64,000 bases of DNA, taken from assembly GCF_024168825.1 (NCBI RefSeq), contig NZ_JALJWH010000001.1, positions 4,030,001 through 4,094,000 of the forward strand. The letters are read 5' to 3'. Source of the DNA: Paenarthrobacter sp. A20. GTDB taxonomy: Bacteria > Actinomycetota > Actinomycetes > Actinomycetales > Micrococcaceae. Numbering within the stretch: position 1 is the stretch's first letter; each line of letters begins with the position of its first letter. The notes beneath the pieces were generated by a model. It was not told where the DNA came from. It saw only the letters and a list, made by a program, of their open reading frames with translations, and made no database searches. Of this stretch, positions 38,291-47,463 are shown piece by piece. Position numbers and translations under genes: made by a program.

Positions 38291-40195
38291 CTAGTCCTCC
38301 TCTTCCCATTCCGGGGTCATGTTGCGGGCAACCTGGATCTGGTCATTGCTGACGCCCGAAGGCACCATGGGCCACACCATCGAGTTGGGGCTGACGACGA
38401 AGTCGATGACCACCGGGCGGTCATTGATCTCGAGGGCCTTCTGGATGGTGGCGTCGATGTCTTCGTCACGCTCACACCGCAGTGCGGCGCAACCGTAGGC
38501 ATCGGCCAGTTTCACGAAGTCCGGAATCCGGATGGTGTCATGGCCTGTGTTCAGGTCCGTGTTCGAGTAGCGGCCCTCGTAGAACAACGTCTGCCATTGG
38601 CGGACCATGCCCAGCGAGGAGTTATTGATGATGGCCACCTTGATGGGGATGTTGTTGATGGCACAGGTGGCCAGTTCCTGATTGGTCATCTGGAAGCAGC
38701 CGTCACCGTCGATGGCCCAGACCACGCGGTCCGGTTCGCCGACTTTGGCACCCATGGCTGCCGGAACCGAGTATCCCATGGTTCCTGCGCCACCTGAATT
38801 CAGCCAGGCGTGGGGCCGTTCGTACTTGATGAACTGGGCGGCCCACATCTGGTGCTGGCCGACGCCGGCAACGTAGATGCCTTCGGGACCGGTGAGCTCA
38901 CCGATGCGCTTGATCACGCGCTGCGGAGCCGTGAGCCCGTCTTCAGGCTCCGTCCAACCCAGCGGATATGTGTCCCGCAGGTTGCCCAGGAAGGCCCACC
39001 AGGAATCCAGGTCCGGGGTCCCGCTGAGTTCAAACTGCGTTTTTACGGCTTCGGTGAGCTCCGGAATGATTTCCTTGACCGAGCCAACAATCGGGACATC
39101 GGCTGTACGGTTCTTGGAAATTTCCGCGGGATCAATATCTGCGTGGATGACCTTGGCGAAGGGGGCGAAGGTCTTCAATACACCCGTGACCCGGTCATCA
39201 AACCGGGCACCAAGGGTGATCAGCAAGTCGGCCTGCTGCAAGGCAGTCACGGCGGATACTGAGCCGTGCATGCCGGGCATGCCAACGTGCTGGGGATGGG
39301 AATCAGGGAATGCGCCACGTGCCATCAACGTGGTGACCACAGGGGCGCCGGTAGCCAGCGCGAGTTCCATCAGCTCGGCCGAGGCGTGGCCCTTGACTAC
39401 GCCGCCGCCCACGTACAGGACCGGCTTGCTTGCTGCGGCGATCAACTTGGCAGCTTCGCGGACCTGCTTATTGTGGCCGCGGACCACTGGACGGTAGCCC
39501 GGCAGGTCAACCTTCGGCGGCCAGGAGAACGTCATCTGGCCCACCTGGGCGTCCTTGGCAATGTCTACCAGCACAGGACCGGGACGGCCCGTGGATGCGA
39601 GGTGGAAAGCTTCTGCCATGACGTGCGGAATGTCGTTGGGGTCCGTCACGAGGAAAGAGTGCTTGGTGATGGGCATCGTGATACCCACGATGTCCGCTTC
39701 CTGGAAGGCATCGGTACCGATGACTCCGCTGGAGACCTGGCCGGTAATGGCCACCATCGGCACGGAGTCCATGTGGGCGTCCATGATGGCGGTAACGAGG
39801 TTGGTGGCACCGGGGCCCGAGGTAGCGATGCAAACGCCAACCCGTCCAGTGACCATGGCGTAGCCTTGCGCGGCGTGGCCGGCTCCCTGTTCGTGACGGA
39901 CCAGGATGTGATTCATGCTGGAAGCCATCAAGGGGTCGTAGGTGGGCAGGATCGCGCCACCGGGCAAACCGAAAATATCGTCCACGCCGAGTTCTTCGAG
40001 CGAGCGGACAATTGCTTGCGAGCCGGACATCACCGTTGGGGGTACAACGGTGTTCGGCCCAAGTACAGGAGAGAGAGGCGCAACAGCGTCGACGACGACG
40101 GCCTCAGCCGTACGGTCGACCTTTTCCGGAGCTTTGTGGGCTCCAGCGGACTTTGCAGCCATCAGCGAGGGGCTGATCGGCGATCCTTTGCTCAT
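38291..40195 (-). CDS. ilvB: Acetolactate synthase large (catalytic) subunit
   Basis: IlvB uses thiamine pyrophosphate and FAD to condense pyruvate with pyruvate or 2-ketobutyrate. The 634-residue protein has the TPP Glu in [24 protein letters not shown], the FAD-linked middle domain with [10 protein letters not shown], and the TPP/Mg motif [14 protein letters not shown] to [11 protein letters not shown]. An N-terminal tail of about 55 polar residues precedes the catalytic fold. The first gene of the operon, it is preceded by a leader peptide and attenuator hairpin. Confidence 0.97.
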   Translation of the reverse strand: MSKGSPISPSLMAAKSAGAHKAPEKVDRTAEAVVVDAVAPLSPVLGPNTVVPPTVMSGSQAIVRSLEELGVDDIFGLPGGAILPTYDPLMASSMNHILVRHEQGAGHAAQGYAMVTGRVGVCIATSGPGATNLVTAIMDAHMDSVPMVAITGQVSSGVIGTDAFQEADIVGITMPITKHSFLVTDPNDIPHVMAEAFHLASTGRPGPVLVDIAKDAQVGQMTFSWPPKVDLPGYRPVVRGHNKQVREAAKLIAAASKPVLYVGGGVVKGHASAELMELALATGAPVVTTLMARGAFPDSHPQHVGMPGMHGSVSAVTALQQADLLITLGARFDDRVTGVLKTFAPFAKVIHADIDPAEISKNRTADVPIVGSVKEIIPELTEAVKTQFELSGTPDLDSWWAFLGNLRDTYPLGWTEPEDGLTAPQRVIKRIGELTGPEGIYVAGVGQHQMWAAQFIKYERPHAWLNSGGAGTMGYSVPAAMGAKVGEPDRVVWAIDGDGCFQMTNQELATCAINNIPIKVAIINNSSLGMVRQWQTLFYEGRYSNTDLNTGHDTIRIPDFVKLADAYGCAALRCERDEDIDATIQKALEINDRPVVIDFVVSPNSMVWPMVPSGVSNDQIQVARNMTPEWEEED

Positions 40196-40243
40196 CGGAC
40201 TCTTCCTTAGTGGATCTTCAATAGATGGGTCTTGCTTAGGGGA

Positions 40244-40283
40244 ATAAAAAAACCCCTCAGCCTTCCGGCTCTTCGAGGGGTTT
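40244..40283 (-). terminator. Attenuator terminator of ilvBNC
   Basis: On the minus strand AAACCCCTCGAAGAGCC-type sequence forms a CCCCTC/GAGGGG stem with an inner AGCC/GGCT stem, followed by seven T's. It lies between the Val-rich leader peptide and ilvB, the classic place for an attenuator. Confidence 0.85.
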
Positions 40284-40310
40284 GCGCGTGACAGTTCGTT
40301 ACCGGTCGGA

Positions 40311-40364
40311 CTAAGCCACGCGCTTGGTAAGGACGACGACGCCGACGGTAACGAATGTGATCAT
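40311..40364 (-). CDS. ilvBNC leader peptide, Val-rich (17 aa)
   Basis: A 17-codon ORF encodes [17 protein letters not shown]: six Val (three in a row), one Leu and one Ile. TTCGTTACC at the start of the ORF (40347-40355) can pair perfectly with GGTAACGAA behind it (40295-40303), plus GTCGG/CCGAC, a pause-type hairpin that a ribosome stalled on the Val codons would prevent. The terminator follows. This resembles the known ilvBNC attenuator of Corynebacterium glutamicum. An AACACT box ends six bases before the ATG, so the ORF may be leaderless. Confidence 0.82.
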   Translation of the reverse strand: MITFVTVGVVVLTKRVA

Positions 40365-40384
40365 GCGTTCAGTGTTCCCTCAAA

Positions 40385-40421
40385 GTGAGATACGTGTCAA
40401 TTGACCACTACCGTATCTCAC
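40385..40421 (-). promoter_or_regulatory. ilvB promoter with long operator-like inverted repeat
   Basis: GTGAGATACG (40385-40394) and CGTATCTCAC (40412-40421) form a perfect 10-base inverted repeat with 17 bases between. A consensus TTGACA (minus strand, 40396-40401 region) lies in the spacer, so a bound regulator would cover the -35. The half-site ATCTCA is the same as in the ndgR/leuC palindrome, suggesting NdgR. Inference. Confidence 0.6.
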
Positions 40422-40489
40422 TATTTGGACAGCGATGTCCGCCCACCGGACTCCGACTGTCTCATGGCAGCCGGAGTCCACGGTAGGAA

Positions 40490-42211
40490 CTATCCGCAGT
40501 ACGCCCCAGTGGAGGCACTGTGGACCAACTTGGCGTACTTGGCCAGGACACCCTTGGTGAACTTGGCCGGCAGCGGCTCCCAGCCCACCTTGCGGGCTTC
40601 AAGCTCGGCTTCGTCAACCAGGAGGTCGAACGATCGGGCCGCGATGTCTACGCGGATCCGGTCGCCATCCTGCACGAAGGCGATGGGACCGCCGTCGACC
40701 GCTTCCGGCGCAACGTGGCCGATGCACAGGCCCGTGGTACCACCCGAGAAACGGCCGTCCGTGAGCAGGAGGACATCCTTGCCCAGGCCCGCGCCCTTGA
40801 TGGCTCCTGTGATGGCCAGCATCTCCCGCATGCCGGGTCCACCCTTGGGTCCTTCATAGCGGATGACCACAACATCACCCTTATGGATTTCGCCATTGTC
40901 CAGCGCGTTCAGTGCGCCTTGCTCACGCTCGAACACACGCGCGGTGCCTTCGAAGACATCGGCGTCGAAACCGGCGCTCTTCACCACGGCTCCTTCCGGG
41001 GCCATGGTGCCGTGGAGGATGGTGATGCCGCCGGTCTTGTGGATGGGGTTGTCCAAGGCGCGAAGGATCTTGCCGTCAAGGTCCGGCGGGTTGATCGAGG
41101 CGAGGTTTTCGGCAAGGGTCTTGCCGGTGACGGTGAGGCAGTCACCGTGCAGCAGGCCGGCGTCGAGCAGCGCCTTCATGATGACGGGCACGCCGCCGAT
41201 CTTATCCACGTCAGTCATGACGTACCGGCCGAATGGCTTGAGGTCCCCGAGGTGCGGGATCTTGTCGCCGATGCGGTTGAAGTCATCCAGCGTCAGCTCA
41301 ACTTCCGCCTCGCGGGCAATGGCCAGGAGGTGCAGCACGGCATTGGTGGAACCACCGAATGCCATGGTGACGGCAATGGCATTTTCGAAGGCCTTCTTGG
41401 TCATGATGTCGCGGGCCGTGATGCCCAGGCGCAGCAGGTTGACTACCGCTTCACCGGACTTCCGGGCGAAGTCATCACGACGGCGGTCTGCCGAGGGTGG
41501 GGCGGCCGACCCCGGAAGGGACATGCCCAGGGCCTCGCCGATGCATGCCATGGTGTTGGCCGTGTACATGCCGCCGCAGGCGCCCTCGCCGGGACAAATG
41601 GCCTTTTCGATCCGGGTAAGGTCCTCCATGCTCATCTTGCCCGCGGCGCAGGCGCCGACGGCTTCGAAAGCGTCGATGAGGGTAACTTCCTTCTCCGAGC
41701 CGTCCTCAAGCTTGACCCACCCCGGCATGATGGAGCCGGCGTAGAGGAAGACCGAGGCGAGGTCCAGGCGGGCCGCGGCCATGAGCATGCCGGGAAGCGA
41801 CTTGTCGCAACCGGCCAGGAGAACCGAGCCGTCGATGCGCTCGGCCTGCATCACGGTTTCCACGGAGTCGGCAATGACCTCGCGGGAAACGAGCGAGAAG
41901 TGCATGCCCTCATGGCCCATGGAAATGCCGTCTGAAACGGAAATGGTGCCGAACTGCATCGGGAAGCCACCGCCGGCGTGGACGCCTTCCTTGGCACCCT
42001 GCGCGAGGCGGTTGAGGGAGAGGTTGCAGGGGGTGATCTCATTCCATGAACTGGCGACACCAATCTGGGGTTTGGCAAAGTCGTCGTCGCCCATGCCGAC
42101 CGCGCGGAACATCCCGCGGGCGGGTGCCGCGTGAATGCCGTCGGTCACGACCCGGCTGCGGGGCTTGATGTCCGGCGTGTTGTCTGTCGCAATCTGGGTG
42201 GTGTCACTCAT
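40490..42211 (-). CDS. ilvD: Dihydroxy-acid dehydratase
   Basis: IlvD dehydrates dihydroxy acids to the 2-keto acids before transamination. The 573-residue protein has iron-sulfur cysteines in [11 protein letters not shown] and [15 protein letters not shown] and the conserved CNLSLNRLA and [15 protein letters not shown] segments. The ATG at 42211 is favoured over a TTG two codons earlier, because a TAGACT box lies exactly six bases before it, giving a leaderless message. It is transcribed apart from ilvBNC, with the 294-base ilvB leader region between. Confidence 0.96.
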   Translation of the reverse strand: MSDTTQIATDNTPDIKPRSRVVTDGIHAAPARGMFRAVGMGDDDFAKPQIGVASSWNEITPCNLSLNRLAQGAKEGVHAGGGFPMQFGTISVSDGISMGHEGMHFSLVSREVIADSVETVMQAERIDGSVLLAGCDKSLPGMLMAAARLDLASVFLYAGSIMPGWVKLEDGSEKEVTLIDAFEAVGACAAGKMSMEDLTRIEKAICPGEGACGGMYTANTMACIGEALGMSLPGSAAPPSADRRRDDFARKSGEAVVNLLRLGITARDIMTKKAFENAIAVTMAFGGSTNAVLHLLAIAREAEVELTLDDFNRIGDKIPHLGDLKPFGRYVMTDVDKIGGVPVIMKALLDAGLLHGDCLTVTGKTLAENLASINPPDLDGKILRALDNPIHKTGGITILHGTMAPEGAVVKSAGFDADVFEGTARVFEREQGALNALDNGEIHKGDVVVIRYEGPKGGPGMREMLAITGAIKGAGLGKDVLLLTDGRFSGGTTGLCIGHVAPEAVDGGPIAFVQDGDRIRVDIAARSFDLLVDEAELEARKVGWEPLPAKFTKGVLAKYAKLVHSASTGAYCG

Positions 42212-42217
42212 GAGCAA

Positions 42218-42223
42218 AGTCTA
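42218..42223 (-). promoter_or_regulatory. Candidate -10 box, leaderless ilvD
   Basis: TAGACT followed by six bases and the ATG of ilvD; no Shine-Dalgarno. The spacing decides between ATG and the upstream TTG. Confidence 0.5.
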
Positions 42224-42307
42224 TGGGTACCTTGGGGCCGCCAGTACTGTTCCCCACCGGTTTATGCATGATCAGCCGAATATTGCGGTCATAACCTGAT
42301 CCGGACT

Positions 42308-43240
42308 TTATGTGTCGTGGTGGGAATCGTGGAGTTCCCTGCCGATTGCGGCAGCCTCGTCCTTGAGTATGTCCACGACAAGGGAGATGGTGGCCCGCGC
42401 GGCAACCTCCTGGCGCAACAAGGCAACGATGCTCCTGCTGGCTTTCACCTCCGTGAGTGGTCGAAGGACCAAACCTCGTCTGGCACTGGCCCGGGCCGTA
42501 TAACGCGGGAGAAGGCAGATTCCGTGGCCGGCACCCACGAGGGCCTCAAGCACCCTCAGGTCCGGATACCGTTGACCCCTCGAAGCCTGCCTGCCGGCGT
42601 TCAGTTCAATCTGCCGAAGGACGGTGTCAAAAGGGAACCCCTCCGGAACGCCGATCCAGGGGTAGTCAACGACGTCCTCGGGACTTAGCACGGCCTTGGC
42701 CGACAGGGGGTGGCCGGCCGGCATCGCGACGTCCAGGGCCTCTTCCAGCAACGGCACCACCATCAGTCCCTGACGAGCGAAAACCTCCGGCCCATCCACG
42801 CTGTGGGCAAGGACGATGTCGTAATCCGCCACCAAAGGTGCGAAATGGGCTGTACCCGGGTCCTCGAAATGGGCGTCAAAGGTGAGGCCGTCCACAGCCG
42901 CGACCCGATGCAACACACCTGGCAACAGCATCTCGGCGGCGCTGGGGAAGAAGGCCGCCGAAACGCGCGCCTGCCAGCCCTTCCGATAGGTGTCGATGGT
43001 GGATTCCGCCCTTGCCATGGCGGTGGCGATGTCTGCAGCAGCGGCGGCCATGGCGTGCCCGGCCTCCGTGAGCTGAACACCCCTGCCCACCTTCTCAACG
43101 AGCACAACACCGATTTCCGCCTGCAGGGTTTTCAATTGCTGGGAAACAGCAGAAGCAGTGACATTCATGGCATCAGCCGTTGCGCCAACGCTTTGCCGGT
43201 CTGCCAACTCGCGCAGAATCTGCAGCCTTTTGAAGTCCAT
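42308..43240 (-). CDS. LysR-family transcriptional regulator
   Basis: This 310-residue regulator has an N-terminal winged helix-turn-helix (LQILRELADRQSVGATADAMNV as helix one to three; TASAVSQQLKTLQ as recognition helix) and a LysR substrate domain with DLRVLEALVGAGHGICLLP near the end. It lies 96 bases upstream of ilvD on the same strand, but ilvD appears to have its own promoter. Target and ligand are unknown. It is divergent from the sunset-domain gene, a usual site for LysR control. The TAGGCT-N6-ATG context suggests a leaderless mRNA. Confidence 0.9.
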   Translation of the reverse strand: MDFKRLQILRELADRQSVGATADAMNVTASAVSQQLKTLQAEIGVVLVEKVGRGVQLTEAGHAMAAAAADIATAMARAESTIDTYRKGWQARVSAAFFPSAAEMLLPGVLHRVAAVDGLTFDAHFEDPGTAHFAPLVADYDIVLAHSVDGPEVFARQGLMVVPLLEEALDVAMPAGHPLSAKAVLSPEDVVDYPWIGVPEGFPFDTVLRQIELNAGRQASRGQRYPDLRVLEALVGAGHGICLLPRYTARASARRGLVLRPLTEVKASRSIVALLRQEVAARATISLVVDILKDEAAAIGRELHDSHHDT

Positions 43241-43246
43241 TCAGCC

Positions 43247-43252
43247 AGCCTA
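43247..43252 (-). promoter_or_regulatory. Candidate -10 box, leaderless lysR
   Basis: TAGGCT followed by six bases and the ATG at 43240. No ribosome-binding site. Confidence 0.5.
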
Positions 43253-43421
43253 GGCGACCCGCCGGAATTCCTTTCCACAGCATTTTCCGACCCCCGCACA
43301 TTCCTAAGCAAACTGATTAAGTTCCGTGGAACAGCAGGTCAAACGCTGGACAGCCCATTAGGAGGCACGTAACGTCAGGAACACCACGAACTGCACCGCT
43401 GTGAGCAGAAGGGCATCCACC

Positions 43422-44351
43422 ATGGACTGGTTAATTTGGGTCATTGTCATTGTGTTGGTCATTGCTATTGTCTGGTGGCTGATGAACCGCAACAAAGCAC
43501 GTAATTCGGTCTCAACCCACGCTCCCGCCGCAATGGAGCCCAGCAACACCTCTCCCCTTCCGGATGCAGCCGCCGCGACAGCAGGTCTAGCCGGCCTGGC
43601 CGGAGTAACGAATTTGGGCAAGGCTGCCGCCGAGGGCAGCGGCCCCGCAGGGGAAGAATCAATCAGCGACGAAGCAAGCGACATCAAAGCCAGCAGGGAA
43701 GAAGGGGCCAACAGCGCCTCCTCCATCGGCGACGTTGACGACGCGCCGGAGACCCCCTCCCCCGAACCCCACCCGGTGGAAACTCCGGGCTTGACGGTGG
43801 AAGAACCTGTCATCGCCGCACCTGTCATTGAGGAGCCGGTGATCGAGGAGCCGGTGGTGGATGAACCCGAAGTGGACACCGACGCGAAGCTGCATGCCGC
43901 CGACGCCGGCGACGTTGACGACTGGGATGCAGGTGCTTCACAACCAGCCGCCGCAGCAGACGCAGTCGATGCAGCAGACGCAGTTGATGCAGCAGACGCA
44001 GTTGATGCGGCAGACAAGGCCGAATGGGAATCGTCATGGACCGATGAGAGCGGCGCCCCGGTCCATCACCATGAGTACACCGACGCCCACTCCCCCACGC
44101 TGCCGGGCGCAGAGTCTGCCGCGGCCGAGGATTCCGCAAGTTCCGGACACCTTGCGGCCGAGCACCCTTATGGAACCGGGTCCTCCAGCGCTTCGGGAGA
44201 CGGCTACCCCGTAAAGGCCAACGCCGCCGCCATGACCTACCACGATGAAGACGCGGCAGGGTACGACGACGTCACCGCGGACGTTTGGTTCGAGTCGGCC
44301 GCACATGCGGAAGCTGCCGGCTTCAGGCCGCCCAGGCGCAACAGGCACTGA
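43422..44351 (+). CDS. Membrane-anchored acidic repeat protein with C-terminal sunset domain
   Basis: This 309-residue protein has one N-terminal membrane helix (residues 2-20, WLIWVIVIVLVIAIVWW) followed by a short basic patch, so the rest probably faces the cytoplasm (basic side inside). A long acidic, Ala/Glu/Asp/Pro-rich disordered region follows, with VIEEPVIEEPVVDEP repeats and three AADAVD repeats. The C-terminus (GYPVKANAAAMTYH ... VWFESAAHAEAAGFRPP) matches the sunset domain, found at the ends of many actinobacterial proteins. I start at the ATG at 43422 behind AGAAGGG. Function unknown; divergent from lysR. Confidence 0.78.
   Translation: MDWLIWVIVIVLVIAIVWWLMNRNKARNSVSTHAPAAMEPSNTSPLPDAAAATAGLAGLAGVTNLGKAAAEGSGPAGEESISDEASDIKASREEGANSASSIGDVDDAPETPSPEPHPVETPGLTVEEPVIAAPVIEEPVIEEPVVDEPEVDTDAKLHAADAGDVDDWDAGASQPAAAADAVDAADAVDAADAVDAADKAEWESSWTDESGAPVHHHEYTDAHSPTLPGAESAAAEDSASSGHLAAEHPYGTGSSSASGDGYPVKANAAAMTYHDEDAAGYDDVTADVWFESAAHAEAAGFRPPRRNRH
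43953..44006 (+). repeat. Three tandem 18-bp repeats (AADAVD)
   Basis: Three adjacent copies of GCAGCAGACGCAGTYGAT, differing only at one T/C, encode AADAVD three times. They may expand and contract by slippage without changing frame. Confidence 0.9.
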
Positions 44352-44389
44352 AGCGGCAGAATCCGCAGGCATAGGCAACGGACGCAGGC

Positions 44390-45535
44390 ATGGGCAGGCA
44401 CGCAGTGGCACGGCGCATCTCGCTCATGCCTGCTTCGGCATTCGCCCTGATCCTGGCCCTGGCTTCATGCACTGGCAGTCCATCGTCGCCGGGATCCGCA
44501 GCGACCCCGGGGGCGACAGCCCCCTCCTCAACTGCCAGTGCTGGAGGCGGTCAGGGGACGGTGGGCCCCCAGCCCGCCACTGACCTCCTGGGGAAGCTCG
44601 ACGTCGGGTTGGAGCTCCCTTGGTCCGTCGTCTTCCTGCCGAACGGCACAGCGGTGGTATCCGAGCGCGATTCGGCCCAGGTCAAGGGCATTCGCGATGG
44701 CCGGGCCACAACCATAGGTGAGGTTCCCGGCGTCGACCCCGGAGGCGAAGGTGGCCTGCTGGGCCTTGCCGTGTCGCCGACTTACCCCACAGACCGTTGG
44801 CTGTATGCCTATTTCACTTCTGCGAGCGACAACCGTATTGCGCGGATGCGGCTCGACGAGGACGCAGGCGGGAGGCTGTCACTCGGCGACCCGGAAGTCA
44901 TCTTCTCCGGCATATCCAAGGCATCAACCCACAACGGCGGCCGGATCCGCTTTGGCCCCGATGGATTCCTTTACGTAGGCACAGGCGACTCCCAGCGCAG
45001 GGAACAGCCGCAGGATACCAATGCCTTGGGCGGCAAGATCCTGCGCCTTACTCCGGAAGGACGTGCCGCCCCGGGAAATCCGTTCGGTGAAAATCCCGTC
45101 TACAGCTACGGTCATCGCAACGTCCAGGGCTTGGCATGGGACAGCGAAGGAAGGTTATGGGCCAGCGAGTTTGGTCCGGACGTGGATGACGAACTGAACC
45201 TCATAACGCCGGGGGGCAACTATGGATGGCCTGCAGTGACCGGCGCACCCGGCAGGGCCGGACTGATCGACGCCAAGGTCGTGTGGCCTTCAACTTCCGA
45301 GGCGTCCCCGAGCGGACTCGAAATCGTGGACGGCGTGGCCTACACAGGCGCCCTGCGAGGTCAACGGCTCTGGGCAGTCCCGCTCAACGCCGGGACGGCT
45401 GGTGAACCTGTGGCCTATTTCACAGGTGAATATGGGCGGTTGCGGGATGTGGCCAGAGCTCCGGACGGCACGCTGTGGGTCCTGAGCAACAACAAAAACC
45501 CCGACTTCGCGCTGATCCTGCGGGGCTCATCCTGA
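44390..45535 (+). CDS. PQQ-dependent sugar dehydrogenase-like lipoprotein
   Basis: This 381-residue secreted lipoprotein has the lipobox LASC near residue 27, a Ser/Pro/Thr-rich linker and a six-bladed glucose/sorbosone dehydrogenase beta-propeller. Motifs seen: LPWSVVFLPNG, GGEGGLLGLAVSP, HNGGRIRFGPDG, GHRNVQGLAWD and NYGWPAV. In the YliI/Asd family these bind Ca and PQQ and oxidise aldose sugars outside the cell. The His of HNGG and the Arg of GHRN, expected at the PQQ site, are present. The organism's ability to make PQQ is not shown here. Confidence 0.87.
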   Translation: MGRHAVARRISLMPASAFALILALASCTGSPSSPGSAATPGATAPSSTASAGGGQGTVGPQPATDLLGKLDVGLELPWSVVFLPNGTAVVSERDSAQVKGIRDGRATTIGEVPGVDPGGEGGLLGLAVSPTYPTDRWLYAYFTSASDNRIARMRLDEDAGGRLSLGDPEVIFSGISKASTHNGGRIRFGPDGFLYVGTGDSQRREQPQDTNALGGKILRLTPEGRAAPGNPFGENPVYSYGHRNVQGLAWDSEGRLWASEFGPDVDDELNLITPGGNYGWPAVTGAPGRAGLIDAKVVWPSTSEASPSGLEIVDGVAYTGALRGQRLWAVPLNAGTAGEPVAYFTGEYGRLRDVARAPDGTLWVLSNNKNPDFALILRGSS

Positions 45536-45560
45536 GGTCCGCAGTCGGTTGGGAGTCGAT

Positions 45561-45589
45561 TTCACACTTCGGTGGAAGTCGTGTAGAGT
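45561..45589 (+). promoter_or_regulatory. Promoter of tRNA-Lys copy 1
   Basis: TTCACA (45561-45566), 17 bases, TAGAGT (45584-45589). The -10 region is duplicated before copy 2 (45853-45858), where the -35 match is much poorer. Confidence 0.55.
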
Positions 45590-45652
45590 TACATGTCGTT
45601 GCGGAGATCGCCGGGGAATGAAAAGCCCCTGGGTTGATCGAATACAACAGCT

Positions 45653-45728
45653 GCACCTCTAGCTCAACTGGCAGAGCAATTGACTCTTAATCAATGGGTT
45701 CCGGGTTCGAGTCCCGGGGGGTGCACCA
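45653..45728 (+). tRNA. tRNA-Lys (anticodon CTT), copy 1
   Basis: A 76-base gene with encoded CCA: acceptor GCACCTC/GGGGTGC (one G-U), anticodon stem ATTGA/TCAAT around loop CTCTTAA, T-arm GGTTCGAGTCC. A terminator follows. Confidence 0.96.
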
Positions 45729-45731
45729 AAG

Positions 45732-45769
45732 AAAGGCCTTGGAGCGAATATTGCTCCAAGGCCTTTTTG
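45732..45769 (+). terminator. Terminator of tRNA-Lys copy 1
   Basis: AAAGGCCTTGGAGC pairs with GCTCCAAGGCCTTT around a seven-base loop, followed by T's. Confidence 0.92.
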
Positions 45770-45921
45770 CTTTCCCGGGAAACCCCGGAAAGCAATGACA
45801 TGGCATGCATCACGCTGGCCCCCCAATGGTCATTAGCCCGCAAAAAGTGGTGTAGAGTTATTTGTCGTTGCGGAGCTCGCCGAGGAATGCGAATTACCCG
45901 AAGCACCCCCAACGAAATGCT

Positions 45922-45997
45922 GCACCTCTAGCTCAACTGGCAGAGCAATTGACTCTTAATCAATGGGTTCCGGGTTCGAGTCCCGGGGGGTGCACCA
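45922..45997 (+). tRNA. tRNA-Lys (anticodon CTT), copy 2
   Basis: Identical to copy 1 over all 76 bases including CCA. Its terminator is different in sequence from that of copy 1. Confidence 0.96.
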
Positions 45998-45998
45998 A

Positions 45999-46042
45999 GA
46001 AAAAAGGCTCCGGATCGTCTTCCACGATCCGGAGCCTTTTTT
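45999..46042 (+). terminator. Terminator of tRNA-Lys copy 2
   Basis: AAAAAGGCTCCGGATCGT pairs with ACGATCCGGAGCCTTTTT around a short loop, ending in a T-run. It also faces the convergent marR gene and may serve both. Confidence 0.92.
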
Positions 46043-46085
46043 GCTTCTCCGCCAGGGCTTCCCAAGAGGGAAACCATGGCCTTCC

Positions 46086-46553
46086 TCAGACTTTGGGTAC
46101 GTCGGTGCCAGTCTCCGGGGACTCCGTTTCCGGAGCCGGCAGCCCCGCCAACCCCCGGACTACTATCCTGAGTTCCTCCCGCAACCGTGCGGTATCAACG
46201 GCTACGGGGGACAAGACATCCTGCTCAAGCTTTACAGCTTCCGCGAGGGCTGCGCTCCCGGCCTCGGTAAGGGTGACCACGTGGCTCCTGCGGTCGGAGT
46301 CGCTGCGTTGGCGGGTGATGTGCCCATGCAACTCCAGCCGCGCGAGGGTAGTGCCCATTGTCTGGGCCTTGACCCGCGCAACTTCGGCCAGCGCCGCCTG
46401 CGTAATTGCACCTTTGGCGGCAAGCACCTGCATGGCAATGACTCCGGCGTGGGTAAGGCCGATGGACTTAAGTTTTTCGTTCCACGAGATTTCCACCAGG
46501 CGCGCAGCTGTCGAAAGCAATCGGGTGGTGGGCCATCTCTCCATATCTGGCAT
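46086..46553 (-). CDS. MarR-family transcriptional regulator
   Basis: This 155-residue winged helix protein has [44 protein letters not shown] as the DNA-binding core (read in parts: helix-turn-helix [20 protein letters not shown] and wing [19 protein letters not shown]). The frame continues 63 codons upstream, but a perfect TATACT box six bases before the ATG at 46553 marks the real start. It is divergent from bcp with about 75 bases between, so it may regulate that peroxiredoxin; OhrR-like thiol sensing is unlikely because the N-terminal Cys is absent. Confidence 0.88.
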   Translation of the reverse strand: MPDMERWPTTRLLSTAARLVEISWNEKLKSIGLTHAGVIAMQVLAAKGAITQAALAEVARVKAQTMGTTLARLELHGHITRQRSDSDRRSHVVTLTEAGSAALAEAVKLEQDVLSPVAVDTARLREELRIVVRGLAGLPAPETESPETGTDVPKV

Positions 46554-46559
46554 GCCGAC

Positions 46560-46565
46560 AGTATA
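46560..46565 (-). promoter_or_regulatory. Candidate -10 box, leaderless marR
   Basis: TATACT followed by six bases and the ATG at 46553. The best -10 match of the leaderless set. Confidence 0.6.
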
Positions 46566-46638
46566 TGCGCGGAGGGGGATGAGACGCGGCTTCTGCGCAC
46601 TAAACTGGGAAATCGCGATCGAAAGCAAGGAGCATATT

Positions 46639-47112
46639 GTGGCAGAACGACTTATCCCGGGCGACGTCGCCCCGGACTTCACCCTTCCGGACGAATCAGG
46701 CAATAGCGTCAGCCTCTCGGACTTCCGTGGGCGAAAAACCATCGTCTATTTCTACCCGGCAGCGTCCACGCCCGGCTGCACCAAGGAAGCGTGCGACTTC
46801 CGCGACACTCTTGGTTCCCTGCAGGCCGCCGGCTACGACGTCGTAGGCATCTCCCCCGATCCCGCCAAGGCGCTGGCAAAGTTCTCGGCCGAGGAACAAC
46901 TGACATTCCCACTCCTCTCCGACGAAGACCACGCCGTCGCGGACGCCTACGCGGCATGGGGCGAGAAGAAGAACTACGGCAAGACCTACATGGGATTGAT
47001 CCGTTCCACGATCGTTGTCGACCCCGACGGAAAAGTGTCCCTGGCGCAGTACAACGTTCGCGCCACGGGCCACGTTGCCAAGCTGCGCCGGGACCTCAAG
47101 CTGGACAAGTAG
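46639..47112 (+). CDS. bcp: Thioredoxin-dependent thiol peroxidase (Bcp/PrxQ)
   Basis: Bcp reduces hydroperoxides with thioredoxin. The 157-residue protein has the peroxidatic Cys in [14 protein letters not shown] and the second Cys five residues later as resolving thiol, plus the conserved Arg in [12 protein letters not shown]. The start is the GTG at 46639, six bases after AAGGAG; the long open frame upstream runs through the tRNA-Lys genes and is not coding. Divergent from marR and followed by tRNA-Leu. Confidence 0.94.
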   Translation: MAERLIPGDVAPDFTLPDESGNSVSLSDFRGRKTIVYFYPAASTPGCTKEACDFRDTLGSLQAAGYDVVGISPDPAKALAKFSAEEQLTFPLLSDEDHAVADAYAAWGEKKNYGKTYMGLIRSTIVVDPDGKVSLAQYNVRATGHVAKLRRDLKLDK

Positions 47113-47175
47113 CGGGTACACTGTAGTCCGGTATATGGCAGGGTCCGCCCAACAGGGCGGCACGCCTGCCGGCCA

Positions 47176-47257
47176 GCGCGAGTGGTGAAATTGGCAGACA
47201 CGCAGGATTTAGGTTCCTGTGCCTTCGGGCGTGGGGGTTCAAGTCCCCCCTTGCGCA
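47176..47257 (+). tRNA. tRNA-Leu (anticodon TAG)
   Basis: An 82-base class II tRNA with acceptor GCGCGAG/CTTGCGC (one G-U), anticodon stem CAGGA/TCCTG around TTTAGGT, a variable arm with a TTCG loop, and T-arm GGTTCAAGTCC. CCA is not encoded. Confidence 0.94.
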
Positions 47258-47294
47258 CAGTGTGAAGAAGCACAGTGGTTTTGGGCCACACGGT

Positions 47295-47338
47295 ACACCC
47301 CCGGTTGCGGAACTCTGCAGAACCGGGGGTGTCTTTTT
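47295..47338 (+). terminator. Terminator of tRNA-Leu
   Basis: ACACCCCCGGTT (47295-47306) pairs with AACCGGGGGTGT (47321-47332), followed by CTTTTT. Confidence 0.92.
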
Positions 47339-47463
47339 CCTCAAGCAGTGGGGATGGTTTCCTGAAAATGCGCTGGGAAGCGCACTCAGGACGTTCAACT
47401 AGACTGGAATGCGGTCTGGCCGAAGCCGGCCACAGCACTTCCAACCGGCTTGAGGGGACAAGA

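Larger units (their letters stand above)
45581..45997 (+). repeat. 269-bp tandem duplication carrying tRNA-Lys(CTT)
   Basis: The blocks 45581-45620 and 45850-45889 differ at only five or six bases, and the tRNA genes at 45653 and 45922 are identical. Both offsets are 269 bases, so the promoter-to-tRNA spacing was kept although the sequence between has diverged. Confidence 0.85.

Noticed and set aside
40520..41935. Open frame of 471 codons antisense to ilvD
   Set aside because: IlvD is certain on the other strand; the antisense product resembles no family.
45862..46638. N-terminal extension of bcp through tRNA-Lys copy 2
   Set aside because: The peroxiredoxin starts at the GTG at 46639 after AAGGAG; the extension reads through a tRNA and its terminator and the antisense of marR.
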